64,000 bases of DNA, from contig JBHGNT010000010.1 in NCBI GenBank assembly GCA_043228905.1, positions 12,214,001-12,278,000 of the forward strand, written 5' to 3'. A program made the translations under genes and the position numbers. The notes below the pieces were generated by a model that worked only from the letters and a program-made list of their open reading frames with translations, did not search any database and had not been told where the DNA came from. Positions 31,725 through 42,371 of the stretch are shown here, piece by piece (the first letter of the stretch is position 1; each line of letters starts with the position of its first letter). This DNA is from Azolla caroliniana. Its lineage: Eukaryota > Polypodiophyta.

Positions 31725-32112
31725 CATGGTGAGCCCATCGAGGCTATATTTGTAAATAGCCCTAAAGTCATATAAGTATAAATATGACTTAGGGCAATCA
31801 CTTTATGTGTGATGTGAGTTGCTGTAGAGATGTTGTATATTGTTGTATATAGAGAGTGAGACATATATATATATACAGAACTAGTTTCTGTTTTGTAACC
31901 GCCATTGGCGAAGGCATAGAGCTCGAGGTCGTTGCCTTTGAGTCTCACATTGTATTCCTCCCCTCATAGTGATGGTTGGAGTCTGTGGGCTCCCGTCGTT
32001 TTTTTTCCCATTTAGGGTTTTCCACGTAAACATCGTGTGTCATCTCGATTTTAGGTTGTTCTCTTCTATCCTTGTTGAAGACTCGGTTGTGGCCGAGCGT
32101 TATTCCCTCACA

Positions 32113-33201
32113 CACACTCACTATTCTCAATAAAACATCGCCATACTCTTACATCCCAAAAAAGGGGGCATATATATACATCCAAGGCTAGGGTTTGGTT
32201 GATCCGTCCCATTTCACACAAGGCTGGCCAATAACAGTGTACTCTAACCCATAAACTAATGGTTTTGTGTGCACTACAACAACCACATACGCCAAAAAGA
32301 GGGTTCAAGAAAAGGGATGCAACATAATTGTCACCAAAGAGGAGGCACATTCGAAATTTCACGAGAACTTATTGGCAACTCCCCAAACAAGACCAAAACA
32401 CACACTAGAAGACTATAGAGAGGTGTTCGTCGTGCTAAGAGGCAGTTGCCAATATGTGAGATTGAGAAGGTTTGGTGTACTTTGCATGGCGATGGCTTGA
32501 CATTGACTTCAAGGGTCTCTAAAATGTTGCAAAATTTTTGGGTGTATTTTGCCAACCACTAAACAAAGAGCTATGATCTTAGAATTTTTATAGTTTTTGG
32601 TAACTAGAAATTTGGTCTCTTCAGAAAATTGGGCCGAGTTATATGCAGGTAGTCGGGTTACATGCAGATGCAAGAGATGGGTTACAAAACAAGGCTACAT
32701 TACATGGTAGGTAGCCCAATTGGAATATTGAATTGTTCGGGTTAGAATAATATGTCAGGTAGGTTAGAAGTGATGGAGGAGGCAGGAAGAAACCTGAGTT
32801 AGAAATGACAAACACAAACACAACAGAGGGAGAAAACCGGGTTAGACATGTCACAGAGGCGAGACAGAAATGAATGGGTGACACATTTTGATAAGATCAT
32901 CAAGGCCATTCATTCATTCATTCATTCGTGAGTGCATTGCACTACACTCAACAATTGAGTATCTGTGAGTCGGAGAGAGGCTTCATCATTCACCTTTCCC
33001 CCCCTCCCCTCCCTATTTATTTATTTATTTATTTATAAGAAATGGTGTTTGTTTTGGTTGCCAATATGTATGTTATGTATGTATGTATGTATGTATGTAT
33101 GTATGTATGTATGTAGATGGATAGATACGAGCGCCCTCTCCCTCAAATCTGCTTCCATTCCATTCATATTTATTCTTCTATCTATCGCCCACACGTGCAC
33201 G

Positions 33202-33241
<40 letters not shown>

Positions 33242-33360
33242 AAGGGAGGGTCCGATGATTGAAGAAGCAATGGGGAGTTCCTTCTTCTTCTTCTTCTCTT
33301 AAGCTTCTATGGCTTTATCTCTTTCGCTCCTCCTCCTCCTCCTCCTTTCCTCGAGGTTCC
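32113..33360. other. Intergenic region with microsatellites upstream of PPR gene 1
   Basis: No coding region is recognised. Simple repeats: (CATT)n 32907-32927, (ATTT)n 33014-33037, (TATG)n 33073-33115, (AT)n 33211-33238, and CTT/CTC runs 33280-33350. The (AT)n tract is about 120 bases before the chosen ATG. The usual TATA box cannot be separated from it. Confidence 0.7.
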
Positions 33361-36300
33361 ATGGCCTCTCTGAACCATGTTGCAATCAATACTGATAATC
33401 TTGGACTGCTCAGAGTCACTGAGCTGAGCGACAAAGACTATAAACGTATTCCAGATCCCATCAAAACCCATGTAGAGATGGTGAATGGTGAAGGTGGGTT
33501 TAGCTATGGATTTCACTTCAGAGCAGAACCCAATAACAGAACAGGGGATGTGAATGATAGGAGGAACCCACTCAGGATTCCTGATGATGGATCATTCAAT
33601 AGGGATTCTTTGCAGACAATGATGGATGGGATGGTGGACACTTTCAATTTGGAATCGTCATCTCTGAATCTGGATGCTCTGTTTTATATGTTGCAAGACT
33701 GTAGAGCAAAGAGAGATGGAGAATGTGCCAAGAGAGCTCATTTCCATGCTTGTTCCATTGGTTTGGAAGCACACATTCTACTTGGGAATTGTCTCATCCC
33801 TGTGCTTGTCGATTGCAGATGTTTCCTTGACGCCAAGAGAGTTCTTGTCAAGTTGCCGATTCGGAATGAATATTCATGGACGTCCGTCATCCAAGGGTGT
33901 AATGAATGGGGAGAATCATACCATGCCTTTGCATTGTTCGAGAAGATGCAAGATGAACATGTTCACCCTAGTATATTCACCTTTATCGCTCTTCTTAAAG
34001 CGTGTGCAAAGGTGAAAGACATGAAGAAAGGTCGAAAGTTGCATTTAGAGATCACTAAACATTCATATGAGAGAGACTCTCATGTTGGGAACATCTTGAT
34101 CGATATGTATGCCAAGTGCGGATCACTCACAGAAGCTCACTATATCTTCACGAGCCTTGCAATCCGAGATGTGGTCTCATGGAACACGATGATGGCTGGC
34201 TATGTGGAGCACAGGTACGACGAAGAAGCCTTAGAGCTTCTTGATGAAATGCGAGATGCTGATATGTGTCCAAATCATGTCACATTCATATGTGGTTTAA
34301 AAGCATGCGGAAATAGTAGGGCATTAAAGAAGGGCCAAGCACTACATACAGAAATTGCATGTGAGGGCTATGATAGTGCCTTCAGCAACATTGGAAGCAC
34401 TTTGATTGATATGTATGTCAAATGTGGCTTGATGATAGAGGCTCAGGATGTGTTTGACAATCTTGGAGAGCGAGATGCTGTTGCTTGGAATGCGTTGATC
34501 GTAGGGTATGCAGAACATAGCCGCGGAAAAGAAGCGTTAGGCTTCCTGGAGAAAATGAAGGCACAAGCTATGTCTCCGGATGTTGTGGCACTTGCTTATG
34601 GTATAAAAGCTTGTAGCAGGATTGGAGACATTGGCAATGGCCATGCGATACACATGGAGAGTGTGAAACATGGCCTAGAAACAGATGATCTTATTGGAAG
34701 CACACTAGTCGACATGTATGCAAAATTGGGATCGGTGGAAGAGGCACAGGAAGTGTTCAATAAGATGCCTTCTCGAGGCATTGTGCCCTGGACAGCGCTT
34801 ATTATTGGGTATGCGGATTGTGGACTTGGTGAAGTAGCGTTGAACTGCTTCAGGAATATGCAGTTAGAGGGGATTCCAGCTAATGACGTGACCCTTGTTT
34901 GTTGTTTAAAAGCATGCAGTAGCTTAGAAAACAGTAGAATGGGTAGAGAACTACATATTCTGGCAGTAAAAGAGGGCTATGAGAGGAACCCTTTTGTAGG
35001 TGCAGCTCTGGTGGATATGTATGCCAAGAGTGGATCACTTGGAGAAGCACAAGCCTCACTCCTCCGGTTGCCCTCCCGTGGTGTCGTTGTGTGGACAGCA
35101 CTCATCGCTGGTTATGTGAAAGAGGGACTAGGGGAGGAAGCACTGTACACAATGAAACAAATGCAAGGGGAAGGGATAGTCCCTAATGAGGTCACATTTG
35201 CTTGCAGTCTGAAAGCTTGTAGCACCCTAGGAGCTATAGAATCTGGCCAAGAATTGCATGCGAGCATTGTCGTTGAGGGGTTTGAAGAAGAACCTTATGT
35301 TGGGAGTATTCTCGTAGATATGTATGCCAAGTGTGGCTTTGTCGCAGAGGCACGAGAAGTGTTTGATAATCTTCCATCTCGGGATCTTTCCACATGGAAT
35401 ACACTCATGGCAGTGTATGCTGAACATGACTTCCCGGATGAAGCTTTGATGTGCTTCGAGCGCATGCAGCTTGAGGGTATTGCTCCCAACCCGGTCACTT
35501 TTGTGTTGGCTTTGAAAGGTTGTGGCAGCTTGCGTGCATTCAACAAAGGCCAAGAGATTGTTAGTCAGATAACCATGGAGGGACTCGACAAAGAACTTTT
35601 TATTTGCAATGCGTTAGTAGATTTTTATGCAAAGTGTGGCTGTCTCGTAGATGCACATGAAGCATTTGATGAGCTTCTGTTTAAAGATGTGGTATCTTGG
35701 ACGTCTCTTATCACTGGATATGTCGACTATGGATTTGGCGAAGCAGCCCTCGATTGTTTCATGCAGATGAAATCTGAAGGTTTGCTGCCAGATCCAGGGA
35801 TGTTTGTTAGCTGCTTAAAAGCTTGTGGTAGTGTTGGATCCATAGTAAGGGGCCAAGAAATACACAATGAAGTGGCTTTAGAAGGCTTCGAGAATGATTT
35901 CCTTGTTGGGAATAGTTTAGTAGACATGTATGCAAAATGCGGCTGGCTTGTTGAAGCACAAGCGATATTCGATAAGTTGCCGAACCGAGATATTGTCTCT
36001 TGGACTGCACTTATTGGCGGCTATGCCGAACATGGACATACTGCCAAAGGATTGAGTTGTTTCCAAGAGATGCAACTGAAGGGTATTACCCCAGACGTGA
36101 TATCATGGAATAATCTAATTCTGGGTTATTCTGAGCAAGGAGACTGTGAGAATGCACATAAATTCTACACACAAATGCAAGAGCAGGGCTTGATGCCGAA
36201 CAAAGTGACTGTAACCAACCACTTGAAAGCATGTGGCTCCACTGCAGCTCTCAAGATTGGCCGACGTCTTGTCACTCGAATCTACGGAGAAGCTGGGATC

Positions 36301-36933
36301 GAAATGGTGGAAATAATCCTTGCAAATGCTGTAGTTGACATGTATGGACGATGTGGAAGCATGAGCGAGGCTAGGAAGGCATTTAACGAGATGCCAAGGA
36401 AGCAACGTGTGACATGGAATGGTCTTCTCACTGGATATGCCCGGCAAGGTGAGTATGAAACTGTCTTCGAGTTGTTGGCCAGAATGGTCAAAGAGGAAAG
36501 GATCCAACCGAACGAAGTTACATTTCTTGCTGTTCTCATTGCATGTAACCACTCGGGGCTTGTCAAGAAGGGAAAAATGTACTTCGAGATGATGATTGAT
36601 GATTATGGCCTTGAACGAACCATAATGCATTACAATTGTATGATCGATCTATTTGGCCGTGCTGGCCTACTTAATGATGTTGTGTTGTTACTTCACATGA
36701 TGCCTTTCGAACCCAATGATGTAACATGGATCACAGTGTTGAGCGCATCACAAAAGTGGAGCAATGTGAGTCTGGGTAGGCATGCTTTTGAAAAGCTAAT
36801 GAGAGGAGGTGACAGAAACACCGCAGCATTGGTCACAATGGCTAACATATATGCAAATGCTCACATGTGGGATGAAGTGAAGGAAATTGAGGCAATGAGT
36901 TTGTGGAGAGAGCTTTGTTCACAAATATCCTAA
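33361..36933 (+). CDS. PLS-class pentatricopeptide repeat protein with E-type tail (PPR gene 1)
   Basis: An uninterrupted frame. The first in-frame ATG is 33361 (MASLNHVAIN), giving 1190 residues. Nine to ten P-L-S blocks run through most of the protein; each repeats phrases such as LVDMYAKCG, VVSWTALI.GY and LKACGS. The C-terminus (HYNCMIDLFGRAG ... MANIYANAHMWDEV) matches the E motifs; there is no DYW deaminase domain. Proteins of this class bind organellar RNA, usually for C-to-U editing with a separate deaminase partner. One S motif near 36080-36130 is followed directly by an L-like motif (DVISWNNLILGYSEQ), an irregular spacing. The frame is open upstream to 33259 and would add a Ser/Leu/Arg-rich, transit-like stretch, but without an ATG. 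Organelle targeting is therefore inferred. Confidence 0.9.
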   Translation: MASLNHVAINTDNLGLLRVTELSDKDYKRIPDPIKTHVEMVNGEGGFSYGFHFRAEPNNRTGDVNDRRNPLRIPDDGSFNRDSLQTMMDGMVDTFNLESSSLNLDALFYMLQDCRAKRDGECAKRAHFHACSIGLEAHILLGNCLIPVLVDCRCFLDAKRVLVKLPIRNEYSWTSVIQGCNEWGESYHAFALFEKMQDEHVHPSIFTFIALLKACAKVKDMKKGRKLHLEITKHSYERDSHVGNILIDMYAKCGSLTEAHYIFTSLAIRDVVSWNTMMAGYVEHRYDEEALELLDEMRDADMCPNHVTFICGLKACGNSRALKKGQALHTEIACEGYDSAFSNIGSTLIDMYVKCGLMIEAQDVFDNLGERDAVAWNALIVGYAEHSRGKEALGFLEKMKAQAMSPDVVALAYGIKACSRIGDIGNGHAIHMESVKHGLETDDLIGSTLVDMYAKLGSVEEAQEVFNKMPSRGIVPWTALIIGYADCGLGEVALNCFRNMQLEGIPANDVTLVCCLKACSSLENSRMGRELHILAVKEGYERNPFVGAALVDMYAKSGSLGEAQASLLRLPSRGVVVWTALIAGYVKEGLGEEALYTMKQMQGEGIVPNEVTFACSLKACSTLGAIESGQELHASIVVEGFEEEPYVGSILVDMYAKCGFVAEAREVFDNLPSRDLSTWNTLMAVYAEHDFPDEALMCFERMQLEGIAPNPVTFVLALKGCGSLRAFNKGQEIVSQITMEGLDKELFICNALVDFYAKCGCLVDAHEAFDELLFKDVVSWTSLITGYVDYGFGEAALDCFMQMKSEGLLPDPGMFVSCLKACGSVGSIVRGQEIHNEVALEGFENDFLVGNSLVDMYAKCGWLVEAQAIFDKLPNRDIVSWTALIGGYAEHGHTAKGLSCFQEMQLKGITPDVISWNNLILGYSEQGDCENAHKFYTQMQEQGLMPNKVTVTNHLKACGSTAALKIGRRLVTRIYGEAGIEMVEIILANAVVDMYGRCGSMSEARKAFNEMPRKQRVTWNGLLTGYARQGEYETVFELLARMVKEERIQPNEVTFLAVLIACNHSGLVKKGKMYFEMMIDDYGLERTIMHYNCMIDLFGRAGLLNDVVLLLHMMPFEPNDVTWITVLSASQKWSNVSLGRHAFEKLMRGGDRNTAALVTMANIYANAHMWDEVKEIEAMSLWRELCSQIS

Positions 36934-38554
36934 AAATATACTGCTGTTAAAGAGTACACACACACACATGGAATGTACTCTGATCACAAATTGTAAACTG
37001 CCTAACCTTTAGGTTTGCACGAACATAGCCATTGCAATGTTGTTTAAAACCTAAAACATTTGACCATTATTTTTTCATATCGTGATTTGGTCTCCTGTAT
37101 TTTACTACGAAGGAATAAAGTTGTGAATATGCTTGGCCTTCTGAAGGTGTTCATGTACAAAAATCATGGAAACGTAGGATTGATGTCCTTCAGAACCCTT
37201 ATATAAAGACAATTGACATTTGCAAGACAATTATAAGATATGCCAGTAGGAGAATTTGTTCTGCATATTATGTATCAGCATATCCAGGTGCATTGTAATT
37301 TGCTATATCCTGGGAAAGGTTAAAATGTGATAATTTTTCCAGAGATTCTGTACCAGTGTAGAAGATAAGTATCCACCTTTGATGCAAATTGTATGATGTA
37401 AGGATCCACCTATGATGCAAATTGTATGATGTATGTGCATGCTTATGCTCTAGTAAAATAGTGAGTTTATGCATGGTCCATTTCTTCTCAGAACTGAAAA
37501 CAATGTACCAATAACATGGATAGATGGGTGAAAAAACGAAGTGCTATGGAGAATCTTTTTCAATGAGGCATCCTTTAATATTTTTCACCATTTTCCCTTT
37601 AGTAAGGCATGCAAAAAATTTGTATCAGAATGTTTTCATGCATCCAAGTAGTGATTCCGAAATACATTTTTTGTATGTTCTGTCCTTGCAAATGCCTTTT
37701 CAAACATCAAACCAAATCAACACTGTAGAGAATATGACAATTTAATGTGATATTATTGCATACTACTATTGCGCATGAAAAACTAAAAGTATCACAACAT
37801 TGAACCCATAACATGTTAGGGATTTAATTTTTGATGCTAAAGGTATTATCATTAAGATAAACACAAAAAGGATTTGCTAATGTAGTGGGTGTCACATTCA
37901 TGACCATTTGTAGCATCAACTCTCCTACACTTTGTAACCCTCTCCCTTATGGATCTCCCATAATATCTCCTCTTGTTTCGGCATCTTAAACCAAATGTGA
38001 GAGCTTTAGCATCCACAATTGCATGGATTGTTGTGCATTCATGATCAAAAGGACATGGAGCAATGTGTTGATCCTAACTCTTTATATTATTGTTGTTCAC
38101 TCAATCATCCAACTCACCCTAGTCATTGTGATTGACTAGGGAGTGTTGGGCAAACAACCACATGTCGAGCTTTGGTCCCTAAGATCTCATCTTTGAAGAA
38201 GAAACCAATTGGATCTTGGGCAACGTTTGAGTGAGAATGCTCATCAAACACACACCGAGGCCGCATATGTGTGTAAGCACATATGTATCGTGAGTAACAA
38301 ACAGCGAATAGTCCGCCCAAAACTGTAGAGTTTGTGGACTGGTTGTCTAGACATATCTCCCTTCTCCTGCCAGAACCGATAAGAGCACACAATGGGCGAA
38401 TGCATAGATACATTAGATAGATAGATAACATGGGTGCAAGAGGTTATGCATAATAATACCAAATGCTGTGCTATGGCAGAAGAGAGGCTGGAAGAGGCTG
38501 TGTATAATCATACCAAATGCTGTGCTATGGCAGAACAGAGGTAGTGAGGTTTCC
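36934..38554. other. Intergenic region between the two PPR genes
   Basis: AT-rich, with no supported coding. AATAAA at 37114-37119 is a plausible polyadenylation signal for PPR gene 1. A 33-base direct repeat lies at 37371-37436, and a 54-base-period repeat (ataccaaatgctgtgctatg) at 38456-38541, just before PPR gene 2. An upstream exon of gene 2 could lie in this stretch; none could be proven. Confidence 0.65.
37371..37436 (+). repeat. 33-bp tandem repeat
   Basis: Two copies of atccacctttgatgcaaatt plus gtatgatgtaagg, starting at 37371 and 37404, differing at a few bases. Confidence 0.85.
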
Positions 38555-41095
38555 ATGTCTTCTGCCAAAGAAACCAAACTCCTGTGGGATGAGTTCTTCA
38601 CGGATCCATCTCAATTCTGGGACAATAGGAATGATAAGGTAAAGATGACAAAAGAACACGTCTCTCTTTTCTACTTTCGTTGTTGTGCATCTTAGCGCGT
38701 TTTCTAATCTTGGGTGATCCTGCAGAGAAGCTCAAACTCCCCTGATTTCAGGCATAAAATAACAAGAAAACCATTATGGATTGATGGATGGCACACCCCG
38801 CCTTCAGTTGAGGTTAAGCTGAAAGAGATACGTTTTCACAGTGATGATGGGTACTCACAGGGATTGCGGTTTCATGATCGTGTAAATCTTCTCGACCTCA
38901 TCAAGTCGTGTGGGATCAAGAAGAACCTCTCTAAGGTAAAAGAGATACATGCCAAAGCACTTGACAGTGGCTTAATTGTGAACGATGCTTATATTGCAAC
39001 CGCCCTGATTAGAACATATGCCAAGTGTGGTGCTTTGGAAGAAGCACTAGAAGTGTTTGAAAGAATTCCAGCTCCCAACATCGTGTCTTGGACCGCTCTC
39101 ATCTCTGGGTATGTGGAGCATGGGCAGGGCCACCAAGCCTTGGAATGCTTTGGGAAGATGTGTGATGAAGGTGTGCGTCCGAGTGCAATTACATATGCAT
39201 GCCTCCTGAAAGCTTGTGGCATCGTGAGATTTCTTGATGTCGGGGAATGTATAGACATCGAGATCAGGAAGCAAGGACTATTGAAAAAGGATGTTGTGCT
39301 TGGCACTGCTCTGGTAGACATGTATTCCAAATGTGGTGCATTAGACAAAGCACAAGAAGTGTTCGATGAGCTCCTGATTCGGAATGTCGTGACTTGGAAT
39401 GCCCTCATTACTGGGTATGTACGACATGGGCTTGGTGATGAAGCCTTGAGATGCTTCAGGCAAATGCGAGATGAAGAATTTTGTTCGCCGAATGCGTTGA
39501 GTTATGCCAGTATTTTGAAAGCTTGTGGCATGGTTAAATCGCTAGACACTGGAGAATGTATAGATGCTGATATCAGAAAGGAAGGATTACTGGAGAAAGA
39601 TGTCGTGCTCGGCACTGCATTAGTTGACATGTATTCCAAGTGTGGTGCATTGGAGAAAGCACAACAAGTTTTCGAGCATCTTTCAGTGCGGGATGTTGTA
39701 ACTTGGAATGCTCTGATTGCTGGATACACTCAGTATGGGCTTGGTGATGAAGCTTTGGAATGCTTTCGAAAGATGCAAGATGAAGGGGTTTGTCCAAACA
39801 GTGTCACGTATATCTCCACATTGAAAGCTTGTGGCCTCGCTAGATCTCTAGAGATTGGCAAAGCTATTGATGCTGAGGTCAGGAAGCAAGGTCTTTTGGT
39901 GAAGAACATTGCGCTTGGCAATACGTTGGTGGGTATGTATGCCAAGTGTGGTGCACTGGAGGAAGCTGAAGAGGTATTCGAACATATGTGGATGCGGAAT
40001 GCTGTATCCTGGAATGCACTGATTGCGGGATATGTTGAGCAGGGTCTCGGCCTTAAAGCCATTAAATGCTTCAGGCAAATGCAAGATGATGAAGTAGTTT
40101 GTCCAGATACAGTAACTTACATCTGTGTTTTGAAAGCATGTGGCATTATTAGATCTGTAGAGATTGGGGAAGATATTCATGGTCAAGTCAGGAAGGAAGG
40201 ATTATTGCAGAAAGACATTATGCTCGGCACAGCATTTGTAGACATGTATTCCAAATGTGGTGCATTGGAGAAAGCACGAGAAGTATTCGAACAACTGCCG
40301 GGACGGAATGTTGTGACTTGGAATGTGCTAATAACTGGGTATGCCCATCATTCTTTGGGTGATGAAGTCTTAGAATGTTTCAGGGAGATGAAAGATGAGG
40401 GAGTTTGTCCAGATGTGGTAACATACATGTGTGTCTTGAAAGCTTCTGGCATTCTAGGGTCTGTAAAGATTGGGGAAGATATAGATGTCGAGATCAGGAA
40501 GCAGAGTTTGTTGCCAAAAGACGTCGTGCTTGGCACGGCATTGTTGGACATGTATTCCAAATGTGGCACACTAATGAAATCACGAGAAGTTTTCGAAGAG
40601 CTTCCTGTGAAGAGCATCGTGCCGTGGAATGCATTGGTTGCTGGATATGCCCAGTTAGGTGACGTGAATGCGGTTTTCGACTTGTATGGAAAGATGCGAA
40701 CTGAAGGTATTATGCCGGATTCGGTTACCTTCATCGTATTGTTGACTGCATGTAGCCATGCTGGGCTACTAGAGGATGGAGAAAAGGTGTTTGAGGAAAT
40801 GCTGAGTGTGCATCATCTCACTCCAACTGTAGAACACTACACTTGTATGGTTGATCTGTTCGGACGTGCTGGGCATTCTGAAAAGGCGAAAGGCTTTCTT
40901 GACAAGGTCTCACATTCGGACCGTCTTCCACTGCTCTTGATTATATTGGCCACTTGTCAGAACTGGATTGATGTGAATCTTGGGAGATGGGCATTCGAGC
41001 AATCAATACAGTTGGATGAAAAATGTACTGCTGCGTATATTTGTATGCAAAATATCTATGCAGCCTCTGGCATGCAAAATATACACATGGAATAG
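38555..41095 (+). CDS. PDF-motif/PPR fusion protein, two exons (PPR gene 2)
   Basis: The long frame from 38726 has no ATG at its head, and a splice fits: exon 1 38555-38638, intron 38639-38725 (GTAAAG...CTGCAG, 87 bases, phase 0), exon 2 38726-41095; 817 residues. Across the junction the peptide LLWDEFFTDPSQFWDNRNDK runs into SPDFRHK, LWIDGWHTPP, which I recognise as the PDF motif of organellar single-stranded-DNA-binding (OSB) proteins. Six PLS blocks follow (LVDMYSKCGALEKAQ, VVTWNALI.GY) and an E-like tail (HYTCMVDLFGRAGHSEKA). The tail ends early at YICMQNIYAASGMQ, cutting the last E motif; no DYW domain. A role in organellar nucleic-acid metabolism is inferred. The Met at 38555 is the first in frame, but an upstream exon with a transit peptide is possible. 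Confidence 0.83.
38639..38725 (+). other. Predicted intron of PPR gene 2
   Basis: GTAAAG donor, pyrimidine-rich tract and CTGCAG acceptor. Removal joins the PDF motif in frame. Without it the second exon has only a GTG before it. Confidence 0.8.
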
Positions 41096-41517
41096 ATTCT
41101 TTGTGAATCGGTCGATAATCTGGTGTGAAAAGTATCTATACGTTGTGGTTGGTTGTGCAATATTGGTTATCAAATTGAAATATCCTGGAGAGTGAGAAAT
41201 GATCACATTGAAATATCCTGGAGACCAATAATCCATTGGTTCCCATCTTATGTATCCCAATCTTCAATTCATACAAGCCGGCGTCTCAAGGGTGATGCAT
41301 TAAGAAGCCATTGGTTGTCTCCATCTTGTTATATATCTCATCTTCCATTCATATAAATAAGCTAGCATTTCGAAGGATGTACTTAGGCTTTATGTATTAA
41401 AGCGCAATGTCAAAAAATTGCCTTTGCCCATCACCCACAGTTTATTGATCATAACTCATGAGGTTAGCTGTTGAAATTGTAGTAAAGCTTGTGGTTTGCG
41501 CCATCAAAGTTATTAAT
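41096..41517. other. Region downstream of PPR gene 2
   Basis: AT-rich, no coding. A 34-base direct repeat (aaattgaaatatcctggaga type) lies at about 41171-41224, and diverged copies of ccattggttcccatctt/ccattggttgtctccatctt at about 41230 and 41310. Confidence 0.65.
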
Positions 41518-41947
41518 TCAAGCCAACACTGGATTTAATGTTGTGACAACCAACGTCTCCCAGCTATCTGGGAGGGAACCGAGCAGCAGCAACGGGAGTA
41601 CCTCGTCGGCCAGAGGTACTTCCAACGAAGTTGTTTGGTTTATCAGCCCTTGGAAGGCATTGTGCTCCGCCGTACTGGAGCCATCTTGATATCTAAGTCT
41701 CACCAACTTCCGAAAGACCGAGACTCGATTTACGACATTCTTGTTCTCAAACACGATGCCTATCTTCTCCCAGAGTTCATGAGCCTTACTCTCTTCATTG
41801 AAGTTGTTATACAAGCTCATGTCGATGAAGCATCGAATATAGGTTGTCGTCTTCATATGCATTATCTCCCATGTTGATGCATCAATCTTGTCTGGTCTTT
41901 TGTCCTTGAACCGTACTAACAACCAGAGAGATCTTTAACCACGAGCA
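41518..41947 (-). pseudogene. Copia-G gag, C-terminal part
   Basis: On the minus strand it runs from MLVVKDL, DKRPDKID through MSLYNNFNEESKAHELWEKIG to WETLVVTTLN, matching copia-A/E gag. At 41947 it meets the copia-F LTR; the missing N-terminus is at 58683-58770 and the frame rejoins there. Left of 41518 the similarity ends, so copia-G is truncated at this side. A frame slip lies near LSLWLL. Confidence 0.86.
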
Positions 41948-42353
41948 TGTTACGAAGGCACTACGGCTCTTCTGTGTGCACAACGGATCGTGATGTGTTG
42001 GATCGTTCAATGCTCAAGACAGAAAGGGGAAGGGGAAGGAGACTTACCTTTGCACAGTCCAAAAGCTTCTACTTCATTACACGCAAAGCTCAACTTGCTC
42101 TCGTCAGTTTTCTGTTTTCTGGTTTTCTTACTCTCTCTACACTACACTCACTCTCACGCTTACTACTTACTATACTTACTTTTTACCTAAGTACATAAGT
42201 GACTTATATATGCAACTAATTAGCTGTCAGTAGCTAAATAATTGTGCATAGCTAAATAGTTGTTTCACCTTTATGTCCACTAGTAGCTAATGAGCTAATA
42301 TAGCTTATTTCTCAATAAGCATCACATACCTTTGTTGAGCTTGCTTCTCAACA
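41948..42353 (-). repeat. 3' LTR of copia-F
   Basis: TGTTACGAAGG to TTCTCAACA on the plus strand; partner of 58277-58682. Repeats of agctaaatagttg lie near 42225-42265. Confidence 0.92.
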
Positions 42354-42371
42354 CTCCCCCTCAAGCTCAAC

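Larger units (their letters stand above)
18314..32112 (+). mobile_element. Copia-E: copia-A-family element with three nested insertions
   Basis: The 5' LTR is 18314-18723, the PBS 18727-18738, the coding remnants 18750-21192 and 26913-28874, the PPT about 28873-28882, and the split 3' LTR 28886-32112. Removing copia-B, the solo LTR at 27187-27516 and the LTR/LINE at 29056-31724 leaves a collinear relative of copia-A. It has many stops and frameshifts and is inactive. The outer 5' boundary lacks the terminal TGTT, so no TSD can be given. Confidence 0.88.
28886..32112 (+). repeat. 3' LTR of copia-E, split in two
   Basis: The left part 28886-29055 begins TGTTGGGAATTCGG after the PPT; the right part 31725-32112 begins catggtgagccc and ends CCCTCACA. 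Joined at the duplicated catgg they align with the copia-A LTR (atatgttt...gaggctatatttgtaaatagccc). Confidence 0.87.

Noticed and set aside
33259-33360. Start of PPR gene 1 at 33259
   Set aside because: The codon is TTG; the first in-frame ATG is 33361.
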